Positions 16,795 to 24,838 of a stretch of 64,000 nucleotides of DNA are shown here, one piece after another. The notes below the pieces were generated by a model. The model worked only from the letters and a program-made list of their open reading frames with translations. It ran no database searches and was not told where the DNA came from. The position numbers and the translations under genes were made by a program. The stretch is from Pedobacter alluvionis (GTDB taxonomy: Bacteria; Bacteroidota; Bacteroidia; Sphingobacteriales; Sphingobacteriaceae). Numbering within the stretch: the first letter of the stretch is position 1; every line of letters begins with the position of its first letter. Location of the stretch: the NCBI RefSeq assembly GCF_003664035.1, contig NZ_RCCK01000015.1:1-64000 (forward strand), given 5' to 3'.

Positions 16795-17119
16795 TGTCAA
16801 AGTCCGTTTTCAGACTCATCAAATTTATGGAATTTTATGTAAGGTAGATTTGAGAAGGGGTAAAAGCTTCAATTGGTGAAGGACTTCATTTATTAAAATA
16901 CTTAAAATAATGGATAATTGATCTGGGAATTGGCATATCAGGCTCGAAATGTTTGTTTGTACAAAGTGGTTTTGTGCAATATACTGATCGTGTAAATAAG
17001 GCCAAGTCGAAAATAGGTAATTGTAAACTTAGATCTTGGGGCAAATGGTTGATTGGTATTGTTGTCGTTTATTTGAATGACATATATGCGATAACAACAG
17101 CTTGCTTTACCTTTCAAAA
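16795..17119. other. Intergenic region, nothing recognised
   Basis: This AT-rich stretch of 325 bp lies between two minus-strand genes. I find no open frame of note, no strong hairpin and no repeat. It should contain the promoter of the LytTR gene. Confidence 0.4.
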
Positions 17120-17485
17120 TTAGCGGTACTGTACTTTTTCAAGTAAAGAAACAGTGTGTGAGAGGTTTTGGATTATTTTATCCTTAAGTTCGATGGTTTT
17201 ATTTTTCTCACTTAGCAGGCTTTTAAGCCTTTTGATCTCTTCTGTTGATGATTGTGTTTCCTTTTTACTGAGCTCGGAAAATAATTTACCCTTTTCGTAA
17301 TAGCTGAAAAAATTGTAGCCCAGTATTTCACTCACATTGGCCAGCAAGGAAACATCAAGGGTAGAACTATTGATGATTTCCTGCGCCTTGATTTTGCTAA
17401 TGGCCATCTTTTCTGCAAAGATGGAAACAGGAATCTCTTTGGTTTTCATTTCCTTCCAGATCATCAATCCTATATGTACACTCAT
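17120..17485 (-). CDS. Small HTH-like protein with C-terminal coiled coil
   Basis: This hypothetical protein has about 121 residues. The first 65 residues (MSVHIGLMIWKEMKTKEIPV, then FAEKMAISKIKAQEIINSSTLDV and LANVSEILGYNFFSYY) look like a divergent XRE-type helix-turn-helix. The rest is a charged coiled coil with heptad leucines. Two ATGs compete: 17491 and 17485. On the coding strand GGAG touches the first and sits six bases before the second, so 17485 has the better Shine-Dalgarno spacing, which is rare in this window. It is a possible DNA-binding or dimerising accessory protein with no assigned function. Confidence 0.6.
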   Translation of the reverse strand: MSVHIGLMIWKEMKTKEIPVSIFAEKMAISKIKAQEIINSSTLDVSLLANVSEILGYNFFSYYEKGKLFSELSKKETQSSTEEIKRLKSLLSEKNKTIELKDKIIQNLSHTVSLLEKVQYR

Positions 17486-17855
17486 TATCATCTCCGTTTT
17501 AAAATTCAAATTACCTAAATCTTAGCCTATTCCGGAAAAATTAGTGTTAATGATAACCAGTCTAATTATAGTTTTTGGTTTTGCAGATAATTCACCTGTT
17601 TTTTTATAAAGATTCTGATTGTAAAAAGCAAAGCCAGTATGCAAAAGAGTATTGGCAAATAGTTTCAACTTTATTTATAATTCATACCCGCAGACGGGGT
17701 AGTTCTAAGATAAAACGTGATGGATTTTATAATACTTAGCCGAATAATCTCCTATAGCTTCGTTAAGTCAGTTCGGTGCCATTATTCATGTATTAAAGAA
17801 TTGTGATAATTCATTTACCTTTGCACCGTTAAACATTTCAACTTTACAACAATAA
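17486..17855. other. Intergenic region with -7 box for acyP
   Basis: This 370-bp stretch separates two divergent genes. The only signal I can name is TACCTTTG at 17816-17823, a match to TAnnTTTG about 33 bp before the acylphosphatase ATG. No repeat or RNA gene is seen. Confidence 0.45.
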
Positions 17856-18128
17856 ATGAAACACATCAATATAAAAGTAACAGGTAAAGTGCAGGGCGTT
17901 GGCTTTAGAGAAACGACTAAAATTATCGCCAACCAAATGATGGTAAATGGTTTTGTAAGGAACGAAAAAGACGGATCTGTTTATATAGAAGCAGAAGGTG
18001 AAGAAATCTTTTTGGAGGAATTTGTAAACTGGTGCAATGAAGGGCCGGACCGCTCACGTGTAGAAAATGTAGAGGTAAGCGATGGCGAAGTGAAAAACTA
18101 TCGTAATTTTGAAATCTTTAAAAAGTAA
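17856..18128 (+). CDS. acyP: Acylphosphatase
   Basis: This 90-residue protein hydrolyses carboxyl-phosphate bonds such as in acetyl phosphate or 1,3-bisphosphoglycerate. The phosphate-binding loop reads GKVQGVGFRETT, with the catalytic Arg near residue 18. The catalytic Asn is in GFVRNEKDGSV near residue 36, and the second signature is WCNEGPDRSRVENVEV. Length and motifs are standard. It is monocistronic or loosely followed by the flippase gene after 76 bp. Confidence 0.96.
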   Translation: MKHINIKVTGKVQGVGFRETTKIIANQMMVNGFVRNEKDGSVYIEAEGEEIFLEEFVNWCNEGPDRSRVENVEVSDGEVKNYRNFEIFKK

Positions 18129-18204
18129 CAAGTATTCTGTATCAAGTAGCAAGATCGCTATCCTTGTATAATCTTGATACCTGATACTTTTATCTCGATA
18201 CTAA
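18129..18204. repeat. Word-repeat spacer (TATCAAG/CTTGATA)
   Basis: This spacer repeats GTATCAAG and CAAGAT on the left and CTTGATAC, TGATAC and CGATAC on the right. It is another imperfect inverted arrangement of a short word. Confidence 0.45.
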
Positions 18205-19686
18205 ATGTCTGTATATAAAAAGTTTCTTGGGCAAACCATGATTTATGGTATCAGTACCATTTTTTCGCGGTTGTTCAATTTTATTTTAACGCCTGTTTAC
18301 ACGGGTGTTTTCGCTCCTGGTGTTTATGGTGTTTTTACCAAAATGTTCAGTTATGTGTCCATCATCAATCCAATATTGGCTTTTGGGATGGAAACTACCT
18401 TTTTCAGGTATTTAAATAAACATGAAGATCGGAAGCAGGAAGTGTACAACAACAGCTTTTTGGTAATCGCTTTTATATCAACCCTATTTTTAATCACCGC
18501 ATTAATTTTTTCCGATTACCTGGCCAGGTATACTTTAGATGGAAACATCGCCGAATTGGCCGATCAAAAATCTTACATACATTATTTCGCATGGATTTTA
18601 TTTGTAGATGCCATCAGTGTAATTCCATTTGCCAAATTAAGGGCCGATGGAAAGCCATTTAAATATAGCTTAATCAAGTTTCTCAACATAGGCACATTTG
18701 TGGGCTTAAATCTGGTCTTCATTTACGTGATCCCATTCCTCATCAAGCACGATATAATGAGCGGATGGTTTACTTCATGGTATAAAGTCCGGTGGGTGGG
18801 TTATGTATTCGTAGCCAATTTAATCGCTAGTATTGTTACGCTACTCATGCTGATTCCACAGTTTTTAGAAATCCAGTTTAAGTTTAGTAAAAGCTTATTT
18901 AATAATATGCTGGGCTATAGCTGGCCTGTTCTGGTGGCCAATTTATCGTTTATTATCAATGAAAATTTAGACAAAATTTTATTGGGTAAATACCTGCCGG
19001 AAAGTATTGCCAATCATGATGTTGGTATTTATGGAGCCGTATGTAAGCTGGCCATCTTCATTAGTATTTTTAATACGGCTTTTAGGTTAGGTGCCGAACC
19101 ATTTTTCTTTAGCCATGCTAAAAATGCAAATGCAAAACAAACTTACGCCAACATTTTATATTACTTTGTACTCGCTTTATCCATCCTTTTTGTAGGCTTA
19201 ACAGCCAATATAGAAATCATCAAATATTTTATCAATTCAAGGTACTGGGTGGGGCTCAACGCAGTACCATTTTTGTTGTTCGGTTATGTTTGTTTAGGTA
19301 TTTATATGAATTTATCAGTCTGGTACCGTTTATCTGATCAAACCAGGTACGGCTTATATATTTCTTTGGTTGGCGCTGTTTTCACCATCATCATGAACAT
19401 TATCCTGATTCCTAAATTCAGTTATATGGGCTCAGCATGGGTATCAATGTTTGCCTATCTCATCATTATGGTTATTTCTTATGTACTTGGACAAAAGCAT
19501 TACCCCATACCTTATAAACTCAAAGCAATGAGTGTCTATATATTGGTTTCTATTGTTATGGTGTACTTATCTTTTTGGGTTTTTAAACGCAATATTTATA
19601 TTGGAAACGGAATTTTGGTGCTATTTCTCCTGGGTATTTTCTATTTTGAGAAGAATAATGTAATGAAAATGCTGAAGAAGGGTTAA
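18205..19686 (+). CDS. Polysaccharide flippase, Wzx/MATE-like
   Basis: This 493-residue protein has about 14 hydrophobic helices and an N-terminus (KFLGQTMIYGISTIFSRLFNF) typical of the polysaccharide biosynthesis/oligosaccharide flippase family. It would move lipid-linked sugar units across the inner membrane. No glycosyltransferases are nearby, so it is an isolated flippase. It lies upstream of dut, as often seen in related genomes. Confidence 0.88.
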   Translation: MSVYKKFLGQTMIYGISTIFSRLFNFILTPVYTGVFAPGVYGVFTKMFSYVSIINPILAFGMETTFFRYLNKHEDRKQEVYNNSFLVIAFISTLFLITALIFSDYLARYTLDGNIAELADQKSYIHYFAWILFVDAISVIPFAKLRADGKPFKYSLIKFLNIGTFVGLNLVFIYVIPFLIKHDIMSGWFTSWYKVRWVGYVFVANLIASIVTLLMLIPQFLEIQFKFSKSLFNNMLGYSWPVLVANLSFIINENLDKILLGKYLPESIANHDVGIYGAVCKLAIFISIFNTAFRLGAEPFFFSHAKNANAKQTYANILYYFVLALSILFVGLTANIEIIKYFINSRYWVGLNAVPFLLFGYVCLGIYMNLSVWYRLSDQTRYGLYISLVGAVFTIIMNIILIPKFSYMGSAWVSMFAYLIIMVISYVLGQKHYPIPYKLKAMSVYILVSIVMVYLSFWVFKRNIYIGNGILVLFLLGIFYFEKNNVMKMLKKG

Positions 19687-19689
19687 AAA

Positions 19690-19763
19690 ATATTTATAGG
19701 GTAATGGTACATGGCCATTAACTATGAACTATTAACCATCAACATAAAGCATCAACTATAAAA
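19690..19763. repeat. Word-repeat spacer (ATGG/CCAT and TTAAC)
   Basis: Left: TAATGGTACATGG. Right: CCATTAACTATG, ATTAACCATCAAC, CATCAACTAT. The words are spacer-specific and appear in both orientations, as in other spacers of this window. Confidence 0.4.
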
Positions 19764-19765
19764 AA

Positions 19766-20197
19766 ATGGAAATAAAAATTATCAATACATCCGAACATCC
19801 TCTTCCACAATATGAAACTGCACATGCGGCAGGAATGGATTTAAGGGCAGCCATCACAGAAGAGATAATCCTTAAGCCTTTACAGCGCCTATTGGTGCCA
19901 ACGGGTTTGTTTATTGAATTGCCAATTGGTTATGAAGCGCAGATCAGGCCAAGAAGCGGCCTGGCCTATAAGCACGGTATTAGCATTGTAAATTCACCAG
20001 GCACAATTGATGCCGATTACCGTGGCGAAATAAAAGTTTTATTGGTAAATTTATCAGATACAGATTTTAAAATTGTTGACGGCGATAGGATTGCCCAAAT
20101 GGTAGTGGCCAAACACGAAACTGTGAGCTGGCAGCCTGTTACAGAACTAGGCGAAACAGCACGCGGCGAAGGTGGTTACGGACATACAGGGAAATAG
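19766..20197 (+). CDS. dut: dUTP diphosphatase (dUTPase)
   Basis: This 143-residue trimeric dUTPase hydrolyses dUTP to dUMP and pyrophosphate. All five motifs are present in order: AAGMDLRA (about 22-29), PRSGLAYKHGI (about 63-73), NSPGTIDADYRGEI (about 76-89, catalytic Asp), RIAQMVV, and the C-terminal RGEGGYGHTG arm that closes over the substrate. Length is standard. Confidence 0.97.
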   Translation: MEIKIINTSEHPLPQYETAHAAGMDLRAAITEEIILKPLQRLLVPTGLFIELPIGYEAQIRPRSGLAYKHGISIVNSPGTIDADYRGEIKVLLVNLSDTDFKIVDGDRIAQMVVAKHETVSWQPVTELGETARGEGGYGHTGK

Positions 20198-20257
20198 TCC
20201 ACAGTCTTAAGTCAAAAGTCCTTAGGTTGGAGTGAATTATTTGGATTGATAAATGAG

Positions 20258-21955
20258 ATGAAATACAAATTACATTTTCTTGTTGGCGCTACTTTATTGA
20301 GCTTCCAGGTTTTTGGGCAGGGAACGGGTATGCCGGTTGTCAATCGCGACAGCAATATGGTAAAGCAATTGTTTTTTGCAGGCCTGCGGGAGAAAATGTC
20401 TGAAAATTATGTCGTTGCTGCTACCAATTTTAATAAAATTATTGGGTTGGACCCTACTAACCATGCTGCCTATTTTGAACTGGCCAATGCAGACCTGCGT
20501 TTAGATAAACTCCCGGAAGCTGAACAGCACATCAAACAGGCAATTAAAATAAATACTGGTAATTTGTGGTACTGGCGTTTACTTGGAGAGATCTATAAAC
20601 GCACCAATAAAATGCCCGAACTGATTGAGGTATTTAACCAGTTGATCCGTCTCGATCCTGAAAATGATGCCTATTATTTTGACAAAGCCAATGCGCAGTT
20701 TTTAGCCAATCAGTTAGATGCAGCAAAAAAGACTTATGATGAAATACAGGTTAAATTCGGCGATTCAAGAGATCTGACGAATGCCAGAAAACGTTTTCAG
20801 GCAAATGGAAATGCTACAGAAAGTGATATTGTAAAATTATTGGAAGGCAACCAGGCCGATGTAAAGAACTATTTATATGCTGCAGGCTTGCTTTTGCAGA
20901 AGGGAAATGATCCGGAAGCATTAAAGGTGTTAACCAAAGCACAGCAGTTGGAACCCAATAATTTTGAGATTAACCTGGCTTTGGCTGATATTTACCGCAA
21001 GCAGAAAAACGACCAGGCCGCATTTTCTTCCTTAAAATTGGCATTTGAAAGCAGTGAAATGCCGCTTAGCGAAAAATTGAAGATCATCGCTGCACTTTTT
21101 CCTAATCTTAACCAGGCCCTTGTAGCCAAAAATGTAACTGAACTGAGTAAACTGGTAGCCGAAAAAAATCCCGCTGATGCAAAGGCATTGGCGCTTTATG
21201 GCGATGTGCTTTATCAGCAGAATAACCTCAAAGAAGCATTGGCTCAATATCAGGCTGCTTTAAAACTTAACGAACAGGTTTATGTCGTTTGGGAACAGGT
21301 AATCAATATTCAAACCCTGCTAGGGCAATATGAGGAAGCGATAAAGGTTAGCGATGAGGCTTTAAGCATATATCCCAATCAGGCCAGCTTATATTATTAT
21401 GTAGCTTACGCACTATTTAAAACCGGTAAATATGAGCCTGCTCAAAACCATTTGAAAACGTCCTTACAGCTGGATGTGGATAATACAAGCCTGCAGGCGC
21501 AAATTTATGCACTTCAGGGCGATATCTACATCAATCAGAATAATTTTCCCCTGGCTAAAACAGCTTTCGAAAAAGCCATATCATTGGAGCCCGATAATTA
21601 CCTCATTATGAATAACTACGCCTTCTATCTGGCGTTAAGAAATGACGAGCTAACAAAAGCGGCGAAATATGCGGAAACAGCTGCCAATGCAATGCCCAAT
21701 AATCCCTCAATTGCAGATACTTATGCCTTCATTCTGTTTAAGCAGCAAAAGTACGACCTGGCAAAAACCTGGATCGAAAAGGCTTTGCAAAACAATAGCA
21801 GTAAAAATGGTGTTTATCTGGAGCGATATGGCGATATACTTTTTATGAAAGGTGAAAAGGATGCTGCATTAATCCAATGGCAAAAAGCAAAAGAGGCCGG
21901 AAACGGATCAGAAGTATTAATTAAAAAGATAAATGAAAAGAAATATTTTAAATAG
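20258..21955 (+). CDS. Exported tetratricopeptide-repeat protein
   Basis: This 565-residue protein has a signal peptide (MKYKLHFLVGATLLSFQVFGQ) and more than ten TPR units (for example AAYFELANADLRLDKLPEAE, LYYYVAYALFKTGKYEPAQ, LIMNNYAFYLALRNDELTKA). It is a periplasmic protein-interaction scaffold with no enzyme motif. The ATG at 20258 is used; a TTG 12 bases upstream opens the frame. The last 23 bases overlap the DUF4292 lipoprotein gene, so the two are translationally linked. Confidence 0.87.
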   Translation: MKYKLHFLVGATLLSFQVFGQGTGMPVVNRDSNMVKQLFFAGLREKMSENYVVAATNFNKIIGLDPTNHAAYFELANADLRLDKLPEAEQHIKQAIKINTGNLWYWRLLGEIYKRTNKMPELIEVFNQLIRLDPENDAYYFDKANAQFLANQLDAAKKTYDEIQVKFGDSRDLTNARKRFQANGNATESDIVKLLEGNQADVKNYLYAAGLLLQKGNDPEALKVLTKAQQLEPNNFEINLALADIYRKQKNDQAAFSSLKLAFESSEMPLSEKLKIIAALFPNLNQALVAKNVTELSKLVAEKNPADAKALALYGDVLYQQNNLKEALAQYQAALKLNEQVYVVWEQVINIQTLLGQYEEAIKVSDEALSIYPNQASLYYYVAYALFKTGKYEPAQNHLKTSLQLDVDNTSLQAQIYALQGDIYINQNNFPLAKTAFEKAISLEPDNYLIMNNYAFYLALRNDELTKAAKYAETAANAMPNNPSIADTYAFILFKQQKYDLAKTWIEKALQNNSSKNGVYLERYGDILFMKGEKDAALIQWQKAKEAGNGSEVLIKKINEKKYFK

Positions 21956-22724
21956 TGCAGTCCTGTTAGGAGCTGTAATTTTTGTTTCAGCATGTAAACC
22001 TAAAAAAGAAATTGTGGTGGCTCCCCCTACCAAAACGGAAACCAAAACAGATAATTCTAAAGCAGAAGCCTTAACCTTATTAAATAGCAAACAACTTAAA
22101 TTTAATACACTTTCTTTAAAAGCAAAAGCAACTTTAGATATTGGCGGCGATGCAAATGACGTTACCATGAATTTCAAAATGAAAGACAAGGAAACCATTT
22201 GGGTAAGCATTACGGCCTTGGGTGGAATGGCAGAGGTAGCGAGGGCTTTGATTACGCCTGATAGCATCAAGATCATGAACCGGATAAAAAGCGAATACCT
22301 CAAAAAGCCGTTTAGTTATATTTACAATTTTACCAACAAACAGGTGAATTTTAATACGCTCCAGGCCATTTTAACGGGTAATGCGATGGGTGAGTTTTTA
22401 ACCGCACAATCGGATGTTAAGCAGGAAAATGGTGTTTGGGTTGTTTCTGGAAGTAAATCGGAGTTAGATTACAAACTGCTTTTTAACACGCTGTTCAAAG
22501 TATCTGAAACTAATTTAAATGATGTTAGAAACGGACAGGCATTAAAAGTTGCTTATACGGATTATCAAAAATTAAACGAATCTTTATTTCCCAGTGCCCT
22601 GCAGATCAAAACGCTATCTAAAGCAAAAAAAATAAATATCGACCTTCAATTTGTAAAAATTGATGGCAATGTTCCTGTCGATTTTCCGTTTAATGTACCA
22701 AAGAGATTTACGGTAGTAAAATAA
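21933..22724 (+). CDS. DUF4292-type lipoprotein
   Basis: This 263-residue lipoprotein has a signal peptide with lipobox VSAC (Cys near residue 21), a Thr/Lys-rich linker, then a beta-rich domain resembling LolA/LolB folds (FKMKDKETIWVSITALGGMAEVARALITPDSI). Bacteroidota carry this family next to an EnvC-like gene, as here. A role in envelope biogenesis is inferred from context only. Confidence 0.82.
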   Translation: MKRNILNSAVLLGAVIFVSACKPKKEIVVAPPTKTETKTDNSKAEALTLLNSKQLKFNTLSLKAKATLDIGGDANDVTMNFKMKDKETIWVSITALGGMAEVARALITPDSIKIMNRIKSEYLKKPFSYIYNFTNKQVNFNTLQAILTGNAMGEFLTAQSDVKQENGVWVVSGSKSELDYKLLFNTLFKVSETNLNDVRNGQALKVAYTDYQKLNESLFPSALQIKTLSKAKKINIDLQFVKIDGNVPVDFPFNVPKRFTVVK

Positions 22725-22892
22725 CACTTCAATTACAGTTAAATGTAATGGTTTGCCAAATGGATCTGCTGCATTGCAACAGTCTGTTTGGCAATCTTTG
22801 TATTATATGAAGATTAAGTGAAGACGGTTCTGTAATAAGTGATTATGACCTTAGTATCTCAATTTTAAATACTTTTTACTGTAAAATTTTTA

Positions 22893-22900
22893 TACTTTTG
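22893..22900 (+). promoter_or_regulatory. -7 promoter box of the EnvC-like gene
   Basis: TACTTTTG fits TAnnTTTG. Only five bases separate it from the ATG at 22906, which suggests a leaderless message. Confidence 0.5.
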
Positions 22901-22905
22901 GCTTA

Positions 22906-24201
22906 ATGAAGCTACAAAAACTCCTATTTATCCTTTTTTTAAGCGTGTTAACTCTTTCGGCAGTTGCACAAACTGAAAGCCAGCTCAGAAGGAAAAAAGA
23001 AGCTATCCAACGTGAAATCGAACAGCTTCAAAAGAATTTGAATAAAACTGCCAGTGGTAAAAAGCTTACTATACAGCAGATTAATACCATCAATGCCCAG
23101 ATTAGGTTGCGCCAGGATAAAATTGGTACGATTAACTCTGAAATAAAAAATCTGGATAACCAAATCTCTCAGAACACAAATACCGTACATACATTACAAG
23201 GTCAGTTAGGCGATCTTAAAAAAGAGTATGCGGGCATGATCCGATTTGCCCAGCGCAACAGAAATTCGTACGATAAAATGATGTTCATTTTTGCAGCGAA
23301 GGATTTTAACCAGGCATATAAAAGGATTAAATATTTACAGCAGTTTAGCCAATACCGAAAAAAACAGGCTGGATACATTGAAAATACACAACAGGACCTG
23401 AACGGCAAGATTAAAGTTTTGGATAAAACGCTTAGGGAAAAAAGTGATTTATTAAAGGAACAGGAAAGAGAACGTGAACGTTTAGGTAAAGATAAAAGTG
23501 AACAATCTGTCGTGTTGAAGAAACTCAGCAAGGACGAAAAACAGTATAAGCAAGACATTACCAGCCGTAAAAAACAGCAGGCGCAGATAGACAGGGCCAT
23601 TAGAGCAGCAATCCAGCGGGCTATTGAAGAAGCGAGAAGAAAGGCTGCCGAAGAGGCCAGAAGAAAAGCGGCTGAAGAAGCAAGGATTGCGGCAGCAAAA
23701 GCCAAGGCAGAAAATAAACCGGTACCAACTGCTCCGGCTGCACCTGCAGCCAAAGCGAAATCAACTGGAGAATTGCTTACCGCAACACCAGAGGCAGCGA
23801 GATTGTCGGCAGGTTTTGAAAATAACAGGGGAAGGTTACCTTGGCCTGTAGCTACAGGAACAATAACAGAAAGGTTTGGTATGCATAAAATAGACCAGGC
23901 AAGTTATACCAACGACGGGGTAGACATTACTACTACCGATGGGGCACCGGTTAGGGCTGTGTTTGCAGGTAAGGTTGCTGCAGTTCAGGTAATGATGGGC
24001 AGAACGGTGGTTTTAATTAACCACGGTGAATACTTTACAGTATATCAGAACCTGAGATCGGTTAGCGTGAGTGTAGGTAATTCTGTAGATACCAAACAAA
24101 CCATTGGGGTTGTTGCCAATACTGGTGATGATGCGGTTCTGAAGTTTCAGATCAGAAGGGGACAGGCAGCATTAAACCCTGAAGCCTGGATTAGTAAATA
24201 A
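22906..24201 (+). CDS. EnvC-like murein hydrolase activator (degenerate LytM domain)
   Basis: This 431-residue periplasmic protein has a signal peptide, a long coiled coil (residues about 25-245, with an Ala/Lys/Arg/Glu-rich helix near 225-265) and a C-terminal LytM/M23 domain (about 310-431). The metal ligands of active M23 peptidases are replaced: the HxxxD site reads NDGVD, the usual HxH reads LKFQIRR, and YAHL reads YQNL. E. coli EnvC has the same kind of degeneration and activates cell-division amidases instead of cutting peptidoglycan. I infer the same role here. Confidence 0.88.
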   Translation: MKLQKLLFILFLSVLTLSAVAQTESQLRRKKEAIQREIEQLQKNLNKTASGKKLTIQQINTINAQIRLRQDKIGTINSEIKNLDNQISQNTNTVHTLQGQLGDLKKEYAGMIRFAQRNRNSYDKMMFIFAAKDFNQAYKRIKYLQQFSQYRKKQAGYIENTQQDLNGKIKVLDKTLREKSDLLKEQERERERLGKDKSEQSVVLKKLSKDEKQYKQDITSRKKQQAQIDRAIRAAIQRAIEEARRKAAEEARRKAAEEARIAAAKAKAENKPVPTAPAAPAAKAKSTGELLTATPEAARLSAGFENNRGRLPWPVATGTITERFGMHKIDQASYTNDGVDITTTDGAPVRAVFAGKVAAVQVMMGRTVVLINHGEYFTVYQNLRSVSVSVGNSVDTKQTIGVVANTGDDAVLKFQIRRGQAALNPEAWISK

Positions 24202-24223
24202 ACTTAAGACAAGTTAAAATGTC

Positions 24224-24231
24224 TATATTTG
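24224..24231 (+). promoter_or_regulatory. -7 promoter box upstream of tatA
   Basis: TATATTTG matches TAnnTTTG and lies 17 bp before the first tatA ATG. It would drive tatA, the second tatA and perhaps gatA. Confidence 0.45.
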
Positions 24232-24248
24232 TATAAATTATATTAGTG

Positions 24249-24608
24249 ATGTATCAAGGCACGTTATTAGAGTTTTTAAATATGGGTGGATCGGAGATCG
24301 TACTCATTTTAGTGGTAGTTCTATTGTTGTTCGGAGGTAAAAAATTACCTGAACTTGCAAGGGGATTAGGGAAAGGGATCAGAGAATTCAAAGATGCCTC
24401 TGATGGTGTTAAGCGTGAAATCCATAGGAATATAAATGCAATGGATTTAGATAAAGAAGAAGCAGAAGAAACAGCGGTAAACCATAGTCAACGCCATCAT
24501 CCAGCAGAAGAGCCTTCTGTTGATGAAAAGGTTGAGTCAAGTGTGCCACATATCGATTTGGCAAAGCCTACGGACGAAAAAATTATAACTGACAAAGAAA
24601 AAGTTTAA
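24249..24608 (+). CDS. tatA: Sec-independent translocase protein TatA, long form
   Basis: This 119-residue protein has one membrane helix (EIVLILVVVLLLF near 16-28), the FGGKKLPEL hinge and an amphipathic helix (ARGLGKGIREFKDA), then a charged tail of about 70 residues. TatA forms the pore of the twin-arginine export system. The tail is longer than in the second copy and rich in Glu, His and Lys. The GTG at 24246 precedes the ATG at 24249, which I prefer. Confidence 0.9.
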   Translation: MYQGTLLEFLNMGGSEIVLILVVVLLLFGGKKLPELARGLGKGIREFKDASDGVKREIHRNINAMDLDKEEAEETAVNHSQRHHPAEEPSVDEKVESSVPHIDLAKPTDEKIITDKEKV

Positions 24609-24619
24609 ACAAAAAGGTT

Positions 24620-24820
24620 ATGTTAAATACAACAATAGCAGCAATGCTTGGAACACCAGAAATTATCATTATTGCGGTAGTGGTATTGTTATTATTTGGT
24701 GGTAAAAAAATTCCTGAACTGATGAGAGGTTTAGGTAAAGGTGTTAAAGAATTTAAAGATGGTAAAGATGGCGTTGATGGTGAGCAAGTAGATCCGTCTA
24801 ACCGTGATAAAACTGTTTAA
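24620..24820 (+). CDS. tatA: Sec-independent translocase protein TatA, short form
   Basis: This 66-residue TatA paralogue has the membrane helix EIIIIAVVVLLLFGGKKIPEL and the amphipathic helix MRGLGKGVKEFKDG. It begins 11 bp after the first copy. With TatC encoded elsewhere, the two copies could act as TatA-like and TatB-like partners, but both look like TatA. Confidence 0.93.
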   Translation: MLNTTIAAMLGTPEIIIIAVVVLLLFGGKKIPELMRGLGKGVKEFKDGKDGVDGEQVDPSNRDKTV

Positions 24821-24838
24821 TTGCAATAATTTTTAGTT

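Noticed and set aside
23202..23753. 183-residue minus-strand open frame rich in Ala, Leu and Ser
   Set aside because: It is the antisense of the coiled-coil and Ala/Lys/Arg-rich part of the EnvC-like gene.
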